Origin: Aeromicrobium sp. PE09-221
GTDB lineage: Bacteria > Actinomycetota > Actinomycetes > Propionibacteriales > Nocardioidaceae
Assembly: GCF_002174305.1 (NCBI RefSeq)
Contig: NZ_MIJB01000009.1
Location: forward strand, 124,001 to 188,000
DNA length: 64,000 nt
Direction: 5' to 3'
The notes under the pieces were generated by a model. That model was not told the DNA's origin and did no database searches. It saw only the letters and a list, made by a program, of their open reading frames with translations. The first letter of the stretch is position 1. Each line of letters opens with the position of its first letter. Shown here one piece after another: positions 1 through 6,913 of the stretch. Both the position numbers and the translations under genes were made by a program.

Positions 1-463
1 TGAACGCCTCGTCGACCGCGGGGGCGATCTCGGCGACCGAGCCTGCCGTGCGGGCGGACTTGGTAATGGACTCTAGGATCGGCGGGTGGTCCAGCTCTTG
101 GAGCGTGCCGCTGCCCCAGGTGGCCGCGGGCGCACGACCGCCGACGACGACCACCGGCGCGCCGGAGAAGTGCGCCTGGGCGATAGGGCTCACCCCATTG
201 GTGACACCGGGGCCAGCAGTGAGCACGGCGAGCCCGGGGGTGCGGGTGAGTTTGCCGATCGCCTCGGCGGCGAACACGGCCGAGGGCTCGTGCCGGACAT
301 CGATGATCGGCATCGGATCGTCGGTCTTCACGGCGGCGTCGTACATCGGGAAGACGTGGGCGCCGGACAGGGTGAACATGGTGGTCACGCCGTGGGCCCG
401 CGCCACGTCCAGGGCGTGATGTCCACCGTGGGGCCCGGACGGCTCGGGCATCTCGGCGCTCAT
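1..463 (-). CDS. Thiamine-diphosphate-dependent enzyme, acetolactate synthase large-subunit-like (5' part only)
   Basis: The reading frame from ATG at 463 stays open to the left edge for 154 codons, so only the N-terminal domain is present. The protein has the Pyr-domain features of the acetolactate synthase/benzoylformate decarboxylase family: 'TMFTLSGAHVFPMYDA', then 'IDVRHEPSAVFAAEAIG', where the Glu of RHE is the usual cofactor-activating residue, then 'LTAGPGVTNGVSPIAQA'. Enzymes of this family make or cleave 2-oxo acids. The substrate cannot be told from this half. It is divergent from the kinase gene at 545. The frame upstream of 463 has a stop codon shortly before, which supports this start. 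Confidence 0.82.
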   Translation of the reverse strand, partial: MSAEMPEPSGPHGGHHALDVARAHGVTTMFTLSGAHVFPMYDAAVKTDDPMPIIDVRHEPSAVFAAEAIGKLTRTPGLAVLTAGPGVTNGVSPIAQAHFSGAPVVVVGGRAPAATWGSGTLQELDHPPILESITKSARTAGSVAEIAPAVDEAF

Positions 464-532
464 ACCCCACCGCCGGTTCTACGCTCGCTTTGCTCACTCA
501 TGTGACCTAGGTTACTGGCCGGTCAGGCGCAG

Positions 533-538
533 TAGGCT
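533..538 (+). promoter_or_regulatory. -10 box of a leaderless promoter for the PdtaS-type kinase
   Basis: TAGGCT ends 6 nt before the GTG at 545, so transcription would start at or next to the start codon. No Shine-Dalgarno sequence is visible. Confidence 0.55.
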
Positions 539-544
539 GGCGAC

Positions 545-1942
545 GTGCCGACGCTGGAGGACATCGCCGACTCGCAGAGCTCGCTCTCCGCCGCGGAGAC
601 CGGGCGACTCCAGGCGCTCGTGGCGCGATGGCAGATGATCGCCGACCTCGCCTTCTGCGACCTGGTGCTCTGGGTCGCCGATGTGGAGGACAAAGGGTGG
701 TGGGCCGCGGCGCAGATCCGTCCTGCGACCGGACCCACGACCCTGCTGGAGGACATCGTCGGCTCCTTCGTGCCGCGCGACGAGCCTCCGCGTGAGGAGC
801 AGCTGCCCGATGGCGTCGTGGTGGAGGTCGAGACCATCCCCGTGTGCTACGAGGGACGGACCATCGCGTTGCTCGGCCAGCGCCGTTACCGCGAGGCGCG
901 TCGTCTTCCCGGCGCGCTCGAGCAGTCCTATGCGCAGACGAGCGATGTGCTGTTGCAGATGGTCCGCGAAGGCCGTTTCCCCGTCGCGGGAACCGAGGAA
1001 CTCGCGGACACCTTGCGGGTCGGTGACGGTCTGATCCGCACGGACGCCTCCGGACGGGTCGGCTTCGTGAGCCCCAATGCGATGTCCGCCTACCGCAGGC
1101 TCGGACTGCGCAGCGATCTCGTGGGAGCGGATCTCGTCGCGGTCACCACCGATCTGCTGCACCGCCGGCCGACCGATCGCGGCTTCGCCGCGCTCTTCGG
1201 CGATACGGAGTCGGTAGCCGATGTGGAGGGTGCCGATGCCTCCCTGAGGATGCAGATCGTGCCGCTCGTCTGCGGTGGGCATCGCGAAGGTTATCTGGTG
1301 CTCCTGCGCGATGTGACCGAGTTGCGCCTGCGCGAACGGGAGCTCGTCTCCAAGGAGGCGACCATCCGGGAGATCCACCATCGGGTCAAGAACAACCTGC
1401 AGACGGTCGCCGCGCTCCTCCGCCTGCAGAGTCGGCGCGTCGTCGCCGATGAGGCGAAGGAGGCCTTGCGGGAGGCTGAGCGGAGGGTCGGCTCGATCGC
1501 CTTGGTCCACGAGACGCTGAGCCAGTCCTTCGACGAGCTCGTGCCCTTCGACGACGTCGCGGATACCTTGCTGCGCACGATCCCCGAGTTCGCCGACCAA
1601 GTGATCGTCCACGCTGAGCGGATCGGGAGTTTCGGGCTGGTGCCCGGCGAGGTGGCGACATCGCTCGCCATGGTGCTCTCGGAGCTCTTGCAGAATGCGG
1701 TCGAGCACGCGTTCTCGGGCACGGAGGGAACGGTGACGGTCGCCGCCAATCGGATCCGGGGGCGGCTGCGGCTGCGGGTGAGCGACAACGGCCGCGGCTT
1801 CGGGGAGGACTTCGATGCCGGAGCGAGTCTGGGACTGTCGATCGCCACCACGCTCGTGGAGAGTGAGCTGGGCGGCTCGCTCGCCTTCGAGCGGTCGCCG
1901 CTCGGCGGCGCGATGGTGACGATCAATGTCGACCTCGGGTGA
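545..1942 (+). CDS. pdtaS: Sensor histidine kinase, PdtaS type
   Basis: 465 aa, no membrane segment, so probably cytosolic. The N-terminal ~150 residues look like the GAF domain of PdtaS, followed by a PAS-like region to about residue 260. The HisKA_2 H-box 'REIHHRVKNNLQTVAALL' places the phospho-acceptor near His278/279. The HATPase_c domain shows 'ELLQNAVEHAF', 'NGRGFG' and 'LGLSIATT'. In mycobacteria PdtaS phosphorylates the antiterminator-type regulator PdtaR. No PdtaR (receiver plus ANTAR) gene lies next to it here. The GTG start fits a TAGGCT box 6 nt upstream. Convergent with whiB1; a strong hairpin separates them. Confidence 0.88.
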   Translation: MPTLEDIADSQSSLSAAETGRLQALVARWQMIADLAFCDLVLWVADVEDKGWWAAAQIRPATGPTTLLEDIVGSFVPRDEPPREEQLPDGVVVEVETIPVCYEGRTIALLGQRRYREARRLPGALEQSYAQTSDVLLQMVREGRFPVAGTEELADTLRVGDGLIRTDASGRVGFVSPNAMSAYRRLGLRSDLVGADLVAVTTDLLHRRPTDRGFAALFGDTESVADVEGADASLRMQIVPLVCGGHREGYLVLLRDVTELRLRERELVSKEATIREIHHRVKNNLQTVAALLRLQSRRVVADEAKEALREAERRVGSIALVHETLSQSFDELVPFDDVADTLLRTIPEFADQVIVHAERIGSFGLVPGEVATSLAMVLSELLQNAVEHAFSGTEGTVTVAANRIRGRLRLRVSDNGRGFGEDFDAGASLGLSIATTLVESELGGSLAFERSPLGGAMVTINVDLG

Positions 1943-1970
1943 TCGGTCCCTTCGCGAGGCCACCACAGAA

Positions 1971-2002
1971 GAACCCCGGTGCCCCTCAGGGCCCCGGGGT
2001 TC
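1971..2002. terminator. Bidirectional hairpin between the convergent pdtaS and whiB1 genes
   Basis: A 9-bp stem (1971-1979 with 1994-2002, GAACCCCGG/CCGGGGTTC) lies between two convergent stop codons. There is no clear U-run on either side, so function is inferred from position and stem strength. Confidence 0.6.
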
Positions 2003-2019
2003 GACATGCTAGCGTGAGA

Positions 2020-2271
2020 TCACGCAGTACGAATCCTGGCTCGTGCGTTGCGACGCTTCAGTGCACGGCGCTCGTCTTCGCTCATGCCTCCCCACACTCC
2101 GTGGTCTTGACCGCTTTCGAGTGCCCACTGCAGGCACAGTTCGCGGACGTCGCAACGGCGGCAGACCACCTTGGCCTCTTCGATCTGCATGATCGCGGGG
2201 CCGGTGGTTCCGATGGGGAAGAAGAGCTCGGGATCCTCGTCGAGGCAGGCGGAACGGTGGCGCCAGTCCAT
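2020..2271 (-). CDS. whiB1: WhiB-family transcriptional regulator, WhiB1-like
   Basis: 83 aa. The four cluster-binding cysteines are Cys9, Cys37, Cys40 and Cys46 (C-X27-C-X2-C-X5-C), the same spacing as in WhiB1, followed by the 'GVWGG' turn near residue 60 and a basic tail 'KRRNARARIRTA'. WhiB1 binds a [4Fe-4S] cluster and works with the principal sigma factor; the cluster reacts with nitric oxide. ATG at 2271 is preceded by a good GGAAGGAG ribosome site. The 240-bp gap upstream is long for this window and probably holds its promoter. Confidence 0.93.
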   Translation of the reverse strand: MDWRHRSACLDEDPELFFPIGTTGPAIMQIEEAKVVCRRCDVRELCLQWALESGQDHGVWGGMSEDERRALKRRNARARIRTA

Positions 2272-2502
2272 GAGGACGCTCCTTCCCTAATTGGCGGCTT
2301 TCTGGATGAGAATGAGGCAGGCTCGTAGCGTCGAACCCGGCGGCATTCGAGGTCTACTCTCGCAAGGTTTCGAATACATGACAAGAGTGATACGCCCGTG
2401 AGAGGTGTCGGTTATCTCACACGTGTCGTGGTGGCTCGACGGCGGGACCCGTTGTAGCGGGTTGCGGCCCATCCGATCGCCTCCCGGCGAGGTCTCACGC
2501 TC

Positions 2503-2508
2503 TAGGCT
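2503..2508 (+). promoter_or_regulatory. -10 box of a leaderless promoter for the 2516 gene
   Basis: TAGGCT with 7 nt to the GTG at 2516. This argues against the longer reading frame that opens at 2405. Confidence 0.5.
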
Positions 2509-2515
2509 GAGAGGC

Positions 2516-2917
2516 GTGTCCACCACCGCCGACCCCACCGGGCGCCGGCTGCTCGTCGTCGCCGGCGCCATCGCTCTCGCGCAGGCAGTCGTCCTCCTGG
2601 GCCTCGCCGTGCTCGACGTCACCCATCTCGTGGCGGGACGGGTCAGTCTCGGCGTCGGCATCGCCGTCATGCTCCTGTTCTTCGGCGGTGGCCTGGCGAT
2701 CGCCGCGATCGCAGTGATGCGCGGGCGGCACGGTGGGCGTGGGCCGGTCCTGGTCGCGCAGCTCATCTCCCTGGGCCTGGCCTGGAACCTGCGCGATGCC
2801 GGTGATGACGTCGTCCGCGGCGTCTCGCCGGTGATGGCGCTCGCGGCCATCATCGTGTTGGTGAGCCTGTTCTCTGGTCCGGGACGCCGGGCGATGAGCC
2901 GCGACGAGCCCGCCTGA
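2516..2917 (+). CDS. Small integral membrane protein of unknown function
   Basis: 133 aa. After a short polar start ('STTADPTGRR') there are about four hydrophobic segments, for example 'LLVVAGAIALAQAVVLLGLA' and 'LAAIIVLVSLF', with a Gly/Arg-rich loop 'RGRHGGRG' between the second and third. The C-terminus 'GRRAMSRDEPA' is polar. No catalytic motif was recognised. It resembles the many small actinobacterial four-helix membrane proteins of unknown role. GTG at 2516 was preferred over the in-frame 2405 start because of the TAGGCT box just upstream. It is followed, 113 bp later, by the malic enzyme gene. Confidence 0.7.
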   Translation: MSTTADPTGRRLLVVAGAIALAQAVVLLGLAVLDVTHLVAGRVSLGVGIAVMLLFFGGGLAIAAIAVMRGRHGGRGPVLVAQLISLGLAWNLRDAGDDVVRGVSPVMALAAIIVLVSLFSGPGRRAMSRDEPA

Positions 2918-3030
2918 TCCGGTGTGAGAGACTGTCCGAGGCACACCCACGCCCTTGCGGATCTCTCCGCTTCTGGCCGCCAGACCGGTGACCTCTCCAC
3001 GCCCCGCCCCACGCGTTCAAGGACACCCGC

Positions 3031-4242
3031 ATGGTCGCCTACGACATCTCAGCCTCCCCGGATATCGACATGACCCTTCCCGACGAGACCGATCCGGTCT
3101 TCGCCCTCCATCGCCAAGGCAAGATGGCGATCGGTTCCACCGTCGAGCTGCGTGACGCCGACGATCTCTCTCTCGCGTACACGCCCGGCGTCGCCCGCGT
3201 GTGCGAGGCGATCGCCGCCGATCCCGAGCTGGCGCACGAGTACACCTGGGTGTCCAACACCGTGGCGGTGGTGACCGATGGCACCGCCGTGCTCGGTCTG
3301 GGCGATATCGGCGCCCCGGCCTCGATACCGGTCATGGAGGGCAAGGCCGTGCTGTTCAAGCAGTTCGGCGGGGTCGATGCGATCCCGATCGCCCTTGACA
3401 CCACCGATGTCGACGAGATCGTCGACACCGTGGCCCGGCTCGCCCCCTCCTTCGGCGGCATCAATTTGGAGGACATCTCCGCGCCCCGGTGCTTCGAGGT
3501 CGAGCGCCGGCTCATCGAGCGGCTCGACATCCCGGTCTTCCACGACGACCAGCACGGGACGGCCGTCGTGACGCTCGCCGCGCTCATCAACGCGGCGCGG
3601 CTCACCGATCGCGAGCTCGACGAGCTGAAGGTGGTCATCTCCGGTGCGGGAGCCGCGGGTGTCGCGATCGCCAAGATCCTGCGCGCCGCGGGCGTCCGCA
3701 AGATCAGCGTGGTCGATCGTTCCGGTGTGCTCGTCCCCGAGCGCGAGGACCTCACGGAGATCAAGCGCTGGCTCGCGGACTTCTGCGCACCGTGGGCGTC
3801 TCCGGGCTCGATCGACGACGCGCTGGTGGACGCGGACGTCTTCGTCGGCGTCTCCGGCGGAACCGTGCCCGAGGAGGCCGTGGCGCAGATGGCGCCCAAT
3901 GCGATCGTCTTCGCGATGGCCAATCCGCATCCGGAGGTTCACCCGGATGTGGCGCGCCGGCACGCCCGCGTGGTGGCGACGGGGCGATCGGACTTCCCCA
4001 ATCAGATCAACAATGTGCTCGTCTTCCCCGGCATCTTCCGCGGGGCCCTGGACGTGCGTGCCACGGAGATCTCCGAGAACATGAAGCTCGCGGCGGCGAC
4101 GGCGCTCGCCGACCTCGTCGGTGAGGACCTGCGCGAGGACTACGTCATCCCGTCGCCCTTCGACCCGCGGGTGGCGCAGGTCGTCGCGCGGGCCGTGACC
4201 GACACGGCACGTCGCGACGGTCTCGCTCGCCGCCCGTACTGA
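3031..4242 (+). CDS. NAD(P)-dependent malic enzyme
   Basis: 403 aa, the length of the short bacterial malic enzymes. It decarboxylates malate to pyruvate with formation of NAD(P)H. The malic N-terminal domain has '[15 protein letters not shown]', '[19 protein letters not shown]' and the metal-site region '[18 protein letters not shown]', then '[14 protein letters not shown]'. The Rossmann domain carries '[17 protein letters not shown]' at about residues 200-216, and the C-terminal domain '[21 protein letters not shown]'. ATG at 3031 follows an AAGGA ribosome site. It is 23 bp upstream of the MDR gene, so co-transcription is likely. Confidence 0.95.
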   Translation: MVAYDISASPDIDMTLPDETDPVFALHRQGKMAIGSTVELRDADDLSLAYTPGVARVCEAIAADPELAHEYTWVSNTVAVVTDGTAVLGLGDIGAPASIPVMEGKAVLFKQFGGVDAIPIALDTTDVDEIVDTVARLAPSFGGINLEDISAPRCFEVERRLIERLDIPVFHDDQHGTAVVTLAALINAARLTDRELDELKVVISGAGAAGVAIAKILRAAGVRKISVVDRSGVLVPEREDLTEIKRWLADFCAPWASPGSIDDALVDADVFVGVSGGTVPEEAVAQMAPNAIVFAMANPHPEVHPDVARRHARVVATGRSDFPNQINNVLVFPGIFRGALDVRATEISENMKLAAATALADLVGEDLREDYVIPSPFDPRVAQVVARAVTDTARRDGLARRPY

Positions 4243-4265
4243 CCCGTCGACCGATCAGGAGAAGC

Positions 4266-5234
4266 ATGTTCGCCGTCTACGCCGGATCCATCAACCCCGA
4301 CAACCCGCTCGATGGTCTCGTCATCGGTGAGCGCCCTGAGCCCGAGGTGCCCGACGGCTGGACCACCGTGACTGTCAAGGCCGCCTCGATCAATCACCAC
4401 GATGTGTGGAGCCTGCGCGGGGTCGGACTGCGTGAGGAGTCCTTGCCGATGATCCTGGGCTGCGATGCCGCCGGCCTGGACGAGGACGGCAATGAGGTCA
4501 TCGTGCACGCCGTGATCTCCGATCCCTCATGGCGCGATGACGAGACCCTCGATCCGCGCCGCTCCCTGTTGTCGGAGAGGTACCAGGGCACCTTCGCCGA
4601 GCGGGTCGCCGTGCCGCGTCGCAATGTGGTGCCCAAGCCCGAGGGCCTGTCGATGGCCGAGGCGGCCTGCCTGCCTACCGCATGGCTGACGGCCTACCGC
4701 ATGCTGTTCACTCAGTCGGGTCTGCGACCGGGCGACGCCGTGCTGGTGCAGGGCGCGGGTGGTGGCGTGGCGACCGCCGCGATCGCTCTGGGACGGGCCG
4801 CAGGCTTTCGGGTCTTCGCAACCAGTCGCGATGCTGACAAACGTGAGAGGGCGCTGGATCTCGGGGCCCATGAGGCCTTGGAGTCCGGTGCGCGACTGCC
4901 GCAGAAGGTGGATGCGGTCATCGAGACCGTCGGCGCGGCCACCTGGTCCCACTCGGTCAAGTCGATGCGCCCCGGCGGCACGATCGTGATCGCCGGCGCG
5001 ACCTCGGGCGATGCGCCCAAGGCCGCGGAGCTGACGCGGATCTTCTTCCAGCAGATGCGGGTCCACGGCTCCACGATGGGCACGCGCGATGAGCTCGCGC
5101 GGCTCGCCGAGTTCCTCGATGTCACGGGTGTGCGCCCGGTGATCGAGGCGGAGATCCCCATGGAGGATGCCGCGGAGGGCCTGCAGAAGGTCATCGATGG
5201 CGATCTCTTCGGCAAGATCGTCCTCACCCGCTGA
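4266..5234 (+). CDS. Zinc-independent MDR-family oxidoreductase (quinone oxidoreductase-like)
   Basis: 322 aa. A GroES-like N-terminal half ('VKAASINHHDVWSLRGVG', 'LPMILGCDAAG') is followed by the MDR 'CLPTAWLTAYRML' segment and the nucleotide-binding loop 'VLVQGAGGGVATAAIALG' at about residues 159-176. The cysteine ligands of a structural zinc are not evident, and the usual catalytic Cys/His zinc pair is missing, so the quinone-oxidoreductase branch is likely; NADPH is the usual cofactor there. The substrate is unknown. AGGAGAAGC precedes the ATG. Probably in one operon with the malic enzyme. Confidence 0.85.
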   Translation: MFAVYAGSINPDNPLDGLVIGERPEPEVPDGWTTVTVKAASINHHDVWSLRGVGLREESLPMILGCDAAGLDEDGNEVIVHAVISDPSWRDDETLDPRRSLLSERYQGTFAERVAVPRRNVVPKPEGLSMAEAACLPTAWLTAYRMLFTQSGLRPGDAVLVQGAGGGVATAAIALGRAAGFRVFATSRDADKRERALDLGAHEALESGARLPQKVDAVIETVGAATWSHSVKSMRPGGTIVIAGATSGDAPKAAELTRIFFQQMRVHGSTMGTRDELARLAEFLDVTGVRPVIEAEIPMEDAAEGLQKVIDGDLFGKIVLTR

Positions 5235-5276
5235 CGCCCCAGGCACGTCTTCCCCGGCTCGCGAGGTCCCCGGTGG

Positions 5277-5358
5277 GCGGTGTCTTACGCACCTCTCCAG
5301 CCCGTTGAGGGGTGTCTAACCCGCCGCCGACGACGACGAGGGGTGTCTAACCCACCGC
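5277..5358. repeat. Intergenic cluster of three 21-bp repeat units
   Basis: Three units lie between convergent genes: 5277-5297 in one orientation (GCGGTGTC...CACCTCTC) and 5307-5327 and 5338-5358 in the other (GAGGGGTGTCTAACCC...). The last two are direct copies of each other. They belong to the same family as the units at 47616, 49721 and 55654. Confidence 0.7.
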
Positions 5359-5371
5359 TGCGGGGAGGGGC

Positions 5372-5980
5372 TCAGCTGAGGGTGGCGCGGAGGCAGGCGG
5401 CGGCGAGGGCGGGGAGCTCCTCGGCGTCGACCAGCTTCGCCAGGCGGTCGGGGTTGTCGGGCAGGCCGGCCTGGCGAGCGCCCTGGAGGACCTTCTTGTC
5501 CATCGAGGGCACGAGCTCGGGCCAGACGCCCTGAGCCTCGCGGCAGAAGATCGCCGCGCCGGTGGGCCCGATGCCCGGGAATTCCTGCAGACGCTGCCCG
5601 ATGTCGGCGGCGTCGGAGGAGGCGTCGCGCAGCCGGCGCAGGTCACCGCGATAGCGCTCGAGCAGCAGCTGTGCGCCGTTCCCGAGCTGCGTGGAGGTGC
5701 GTTCGTCGTAGCGGCGGTAGTGGCCTCGCCCGAGGGCATCGACCCGCTGCTGCCAGGTCGCATCCGCCATCCTTCGTGGCGTGCGGAGACCCGCCTTGCT
5801 CAGCTCCTGCGCCGCCGCGACAGCGATGTCGCTGTGGATCCGCGCCGAGAGCAGCGTGGACAGGACGAGCAGCCGGTACAGGGGCGAGGGCTTGTCGCGC
5901 AGGGTGATGCCCGCCTGTTCGGTGAAGGTGGTGCCATGGCGCTCCATCAACGAGCGCGCGGTCTCGCGTTGGGTGCTCAT
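5372..5980 (-). CDS. HhH-GPD base-excision repair family protein
   Basis: 202 aa, the size of the endonuclease III-like HhH-GPD proteins. The helix-hairpin-helix 'LQEFPGIGPTGAAIFCREA' is followed by the catalytic-loop equivalent 'LVPSMDKKVLQGA', whose Asp matches the general base of the family. The lysine that makes endonuclease III bifunctional (in 'GRKTA') is Thr here ('GPTGA'). The four-cysteine iron-sulfur loop at the C-terminus is also absent. It may be a monofunctional glycosylase or a divergent member with unknown substrate. The ATG has TAGGGT 6 nt upstream, so it looks leaderless. Confidence 0.82.
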   Translation of the reverse strand: MSTQRETARSLMERHGTTFTEQAGITLRDKPSPLYRLLVLSTLLSARIHSDIAVAAAQELSKAGLRTPRRMADATWQQRVDALGRGHYRRYDERTSTQLGNGAQLLLERYRGDLRRLRDASSDAADIGQRLQEFPGIGPTGAAIFCREAQGVWPELVPSMDKKVLQGARQAGLPDNPDRLAKLVDAEELPALAAACLRATLS

Positions 5981-5986
5981 GGTCCG

Positions 5987-5992
5987 ACCCTA
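5987..5992 (-). promoter_or_regulatory. -10 box of a leaderless promoter for the HhH-GPD gene
   Basis: On the minus strand TAGGGT ends 6 nt before the ATG at 5980. Confidence 0.5.
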
Positions 5993-6000
5993 CGCTCGTC

Positions 6001-6717
6001 TCAGGCGTCCATCACGTGCCGCAGATAGCGCTCCGGCATCTCCAGGAAGCCGCGCCAATGCCGCACCAGGTCGAGGTCCTCCCAGGCCGCCTCCCGCATG
6101 CCCCAGGAGCCGACCTCCAGGATGGTGGCTCCGGGGAGGGCTGCGAGCACAGGGGAGTGGGTCGCGCAGAGGACCTGGCCGCCTTCACCGACGACATCGT
6201 GGAGTGCCCCGATCAGCGCCAGGGTGGAAGAGAAGGACAGCGCCGCTTCAGGTTCGTCGAGCACATAGAAGCCCGGCGAGGCGAACCGAGTGCGGACGAC
6301 CTCCAAGAAGGACTCGCCGTGGCTCATCGCATGGTAGTCCGGCGTGGTCGGTCCCGCCCGGTCCTCACTGTAGGTGTACCAGCCGTGCATGGTCTCCGCG
6401 CGTAGGAAGAAGCCCCAGCGGGACGCCCCGAGGCCCCGCTGCAGGCTCAACATCTCGGCGAGTCCCGATTCCGTGGGCCGGGTGGCGTGAGCACCGTGAG
6501 TGCTGCCGCCCTCGGGCGACAGACCATAGGCTCCGGCAACGGCCTCGACGATCGTGCTCTTGCCGGATCCGTTCTCACCGACCAGGAAGGTGACCCCCGG
6601 GTCGAGTTCGCGTCCTTCGTCGAGCAGCTGGCGTACCGCGGGGATCGCCGAGGACCAGTCGGCGGGCGGGAGCGCACCGGCCATTACCCGCACGACCGGA
6701 TGCTCCGCGAAGGTCAC
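6001..6717 (-). CDS. Predicted ATPase, single-domain AAA/ABC-like (COG3910 type)
   Basis: 238 aa. Walker A 'FLVGENGSGKSTIVEAVAG' near residue 45, a signature-like 'AMSHGESFLEVV', Walker B 'GFYVLDEPEAALS' and a switch 'LCATHSPVLAALPGA'. There is no coiled-coil arm or membrane segment, so this is a stand-alone soluble ATPase of the SMC/ABC superfamily. The family is widespread but of unknown role. It ends 20 bp from the HhH gene start and begins 3 bp after the stop of the DUF6104 gene, so it is probably the last gene of a kgd-DUF6104-ATPase transcript. Confidence 0.8.
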   Translation of the reverse strand: MTFAEHPVVRVMAGALPPADWSSAIPAVRQLLDEGRELDPGVTFLVGENGSGKSTIVEAVAGAYGLSPEGGSTHGAHATRPTESGLAEMLSLQRGLGASRWGFFLRAETMHGWYTYSEDRAGPTTPDYHAMSHGESFLEVVRTRFASPGFYVLDEPEAALSFSSTLALIGALHDVVGEGGQVLCATHSPVLAALPGATILEVGSWGMREAAWEDLDLVRHWRGFLEMPERYLRHVMDA

Positions 6718-6720
6718 CGG

Positions 6721-6897
6721 CTACTCGTCCTCGTCGTCGAGCCGTGCCAGCCAGGTGGCCAGACGCTCGACGGGCACCTCGAACTCCGGGTTGAGGTCGA
6801 CGAAGGCCGAGAACTGCTCGGCGAGCCACGCCAGGGAGACCTCTTCGTCCCCCCGGCGTGACGCGAGCTCCTCGATGCCGCGATCGGTGAAGTACAC
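6721..6897 (-). CDS. DUF6104 family small protein
   Basis: 58 aa, GTG start at 6897. The sequence opens 'VYFTDRGIEELASRRGDEE' and continues 'VSLAWLAEQFSAFVDLNPEF' to an acidic end 'LDDEDE'. This matches my memory of the actinobacterial DUF6104 proteins, which are often found directly after kgd/sucA. It is soluble and acidic. It starts 16 bp after the kgd stop. A role linked to 2-oxoglutarate dehydrogenase is suggested only by the neighbourhood. Confidence 0.8.
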   Translation of the reverse strand: MYFTDRGIEELASRRGDEEVSLAWLAEQFSAFVDLNPEFEVPVERLATWLARLDDEDE

Positions 6898-6913
6898 GCC
6901 TGCTACCCGAGGC

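Noticed and set aside
512..1966. A 484-codon open frame antisense to the PdtaS gene
   Set aside because: It is a shadow of a high-G+C coding strand: the sense protein has all kinase motifs, the antisense product has none and is His/Arg/Gly-rich in the usual artefact manner.
2287..3012. A 241-codon minus-strand frame over the small membrane protein gene
   Set aside because: No recognisable motif, and the plus strand encodes hydrophobic helices with a good leaderless promoter.
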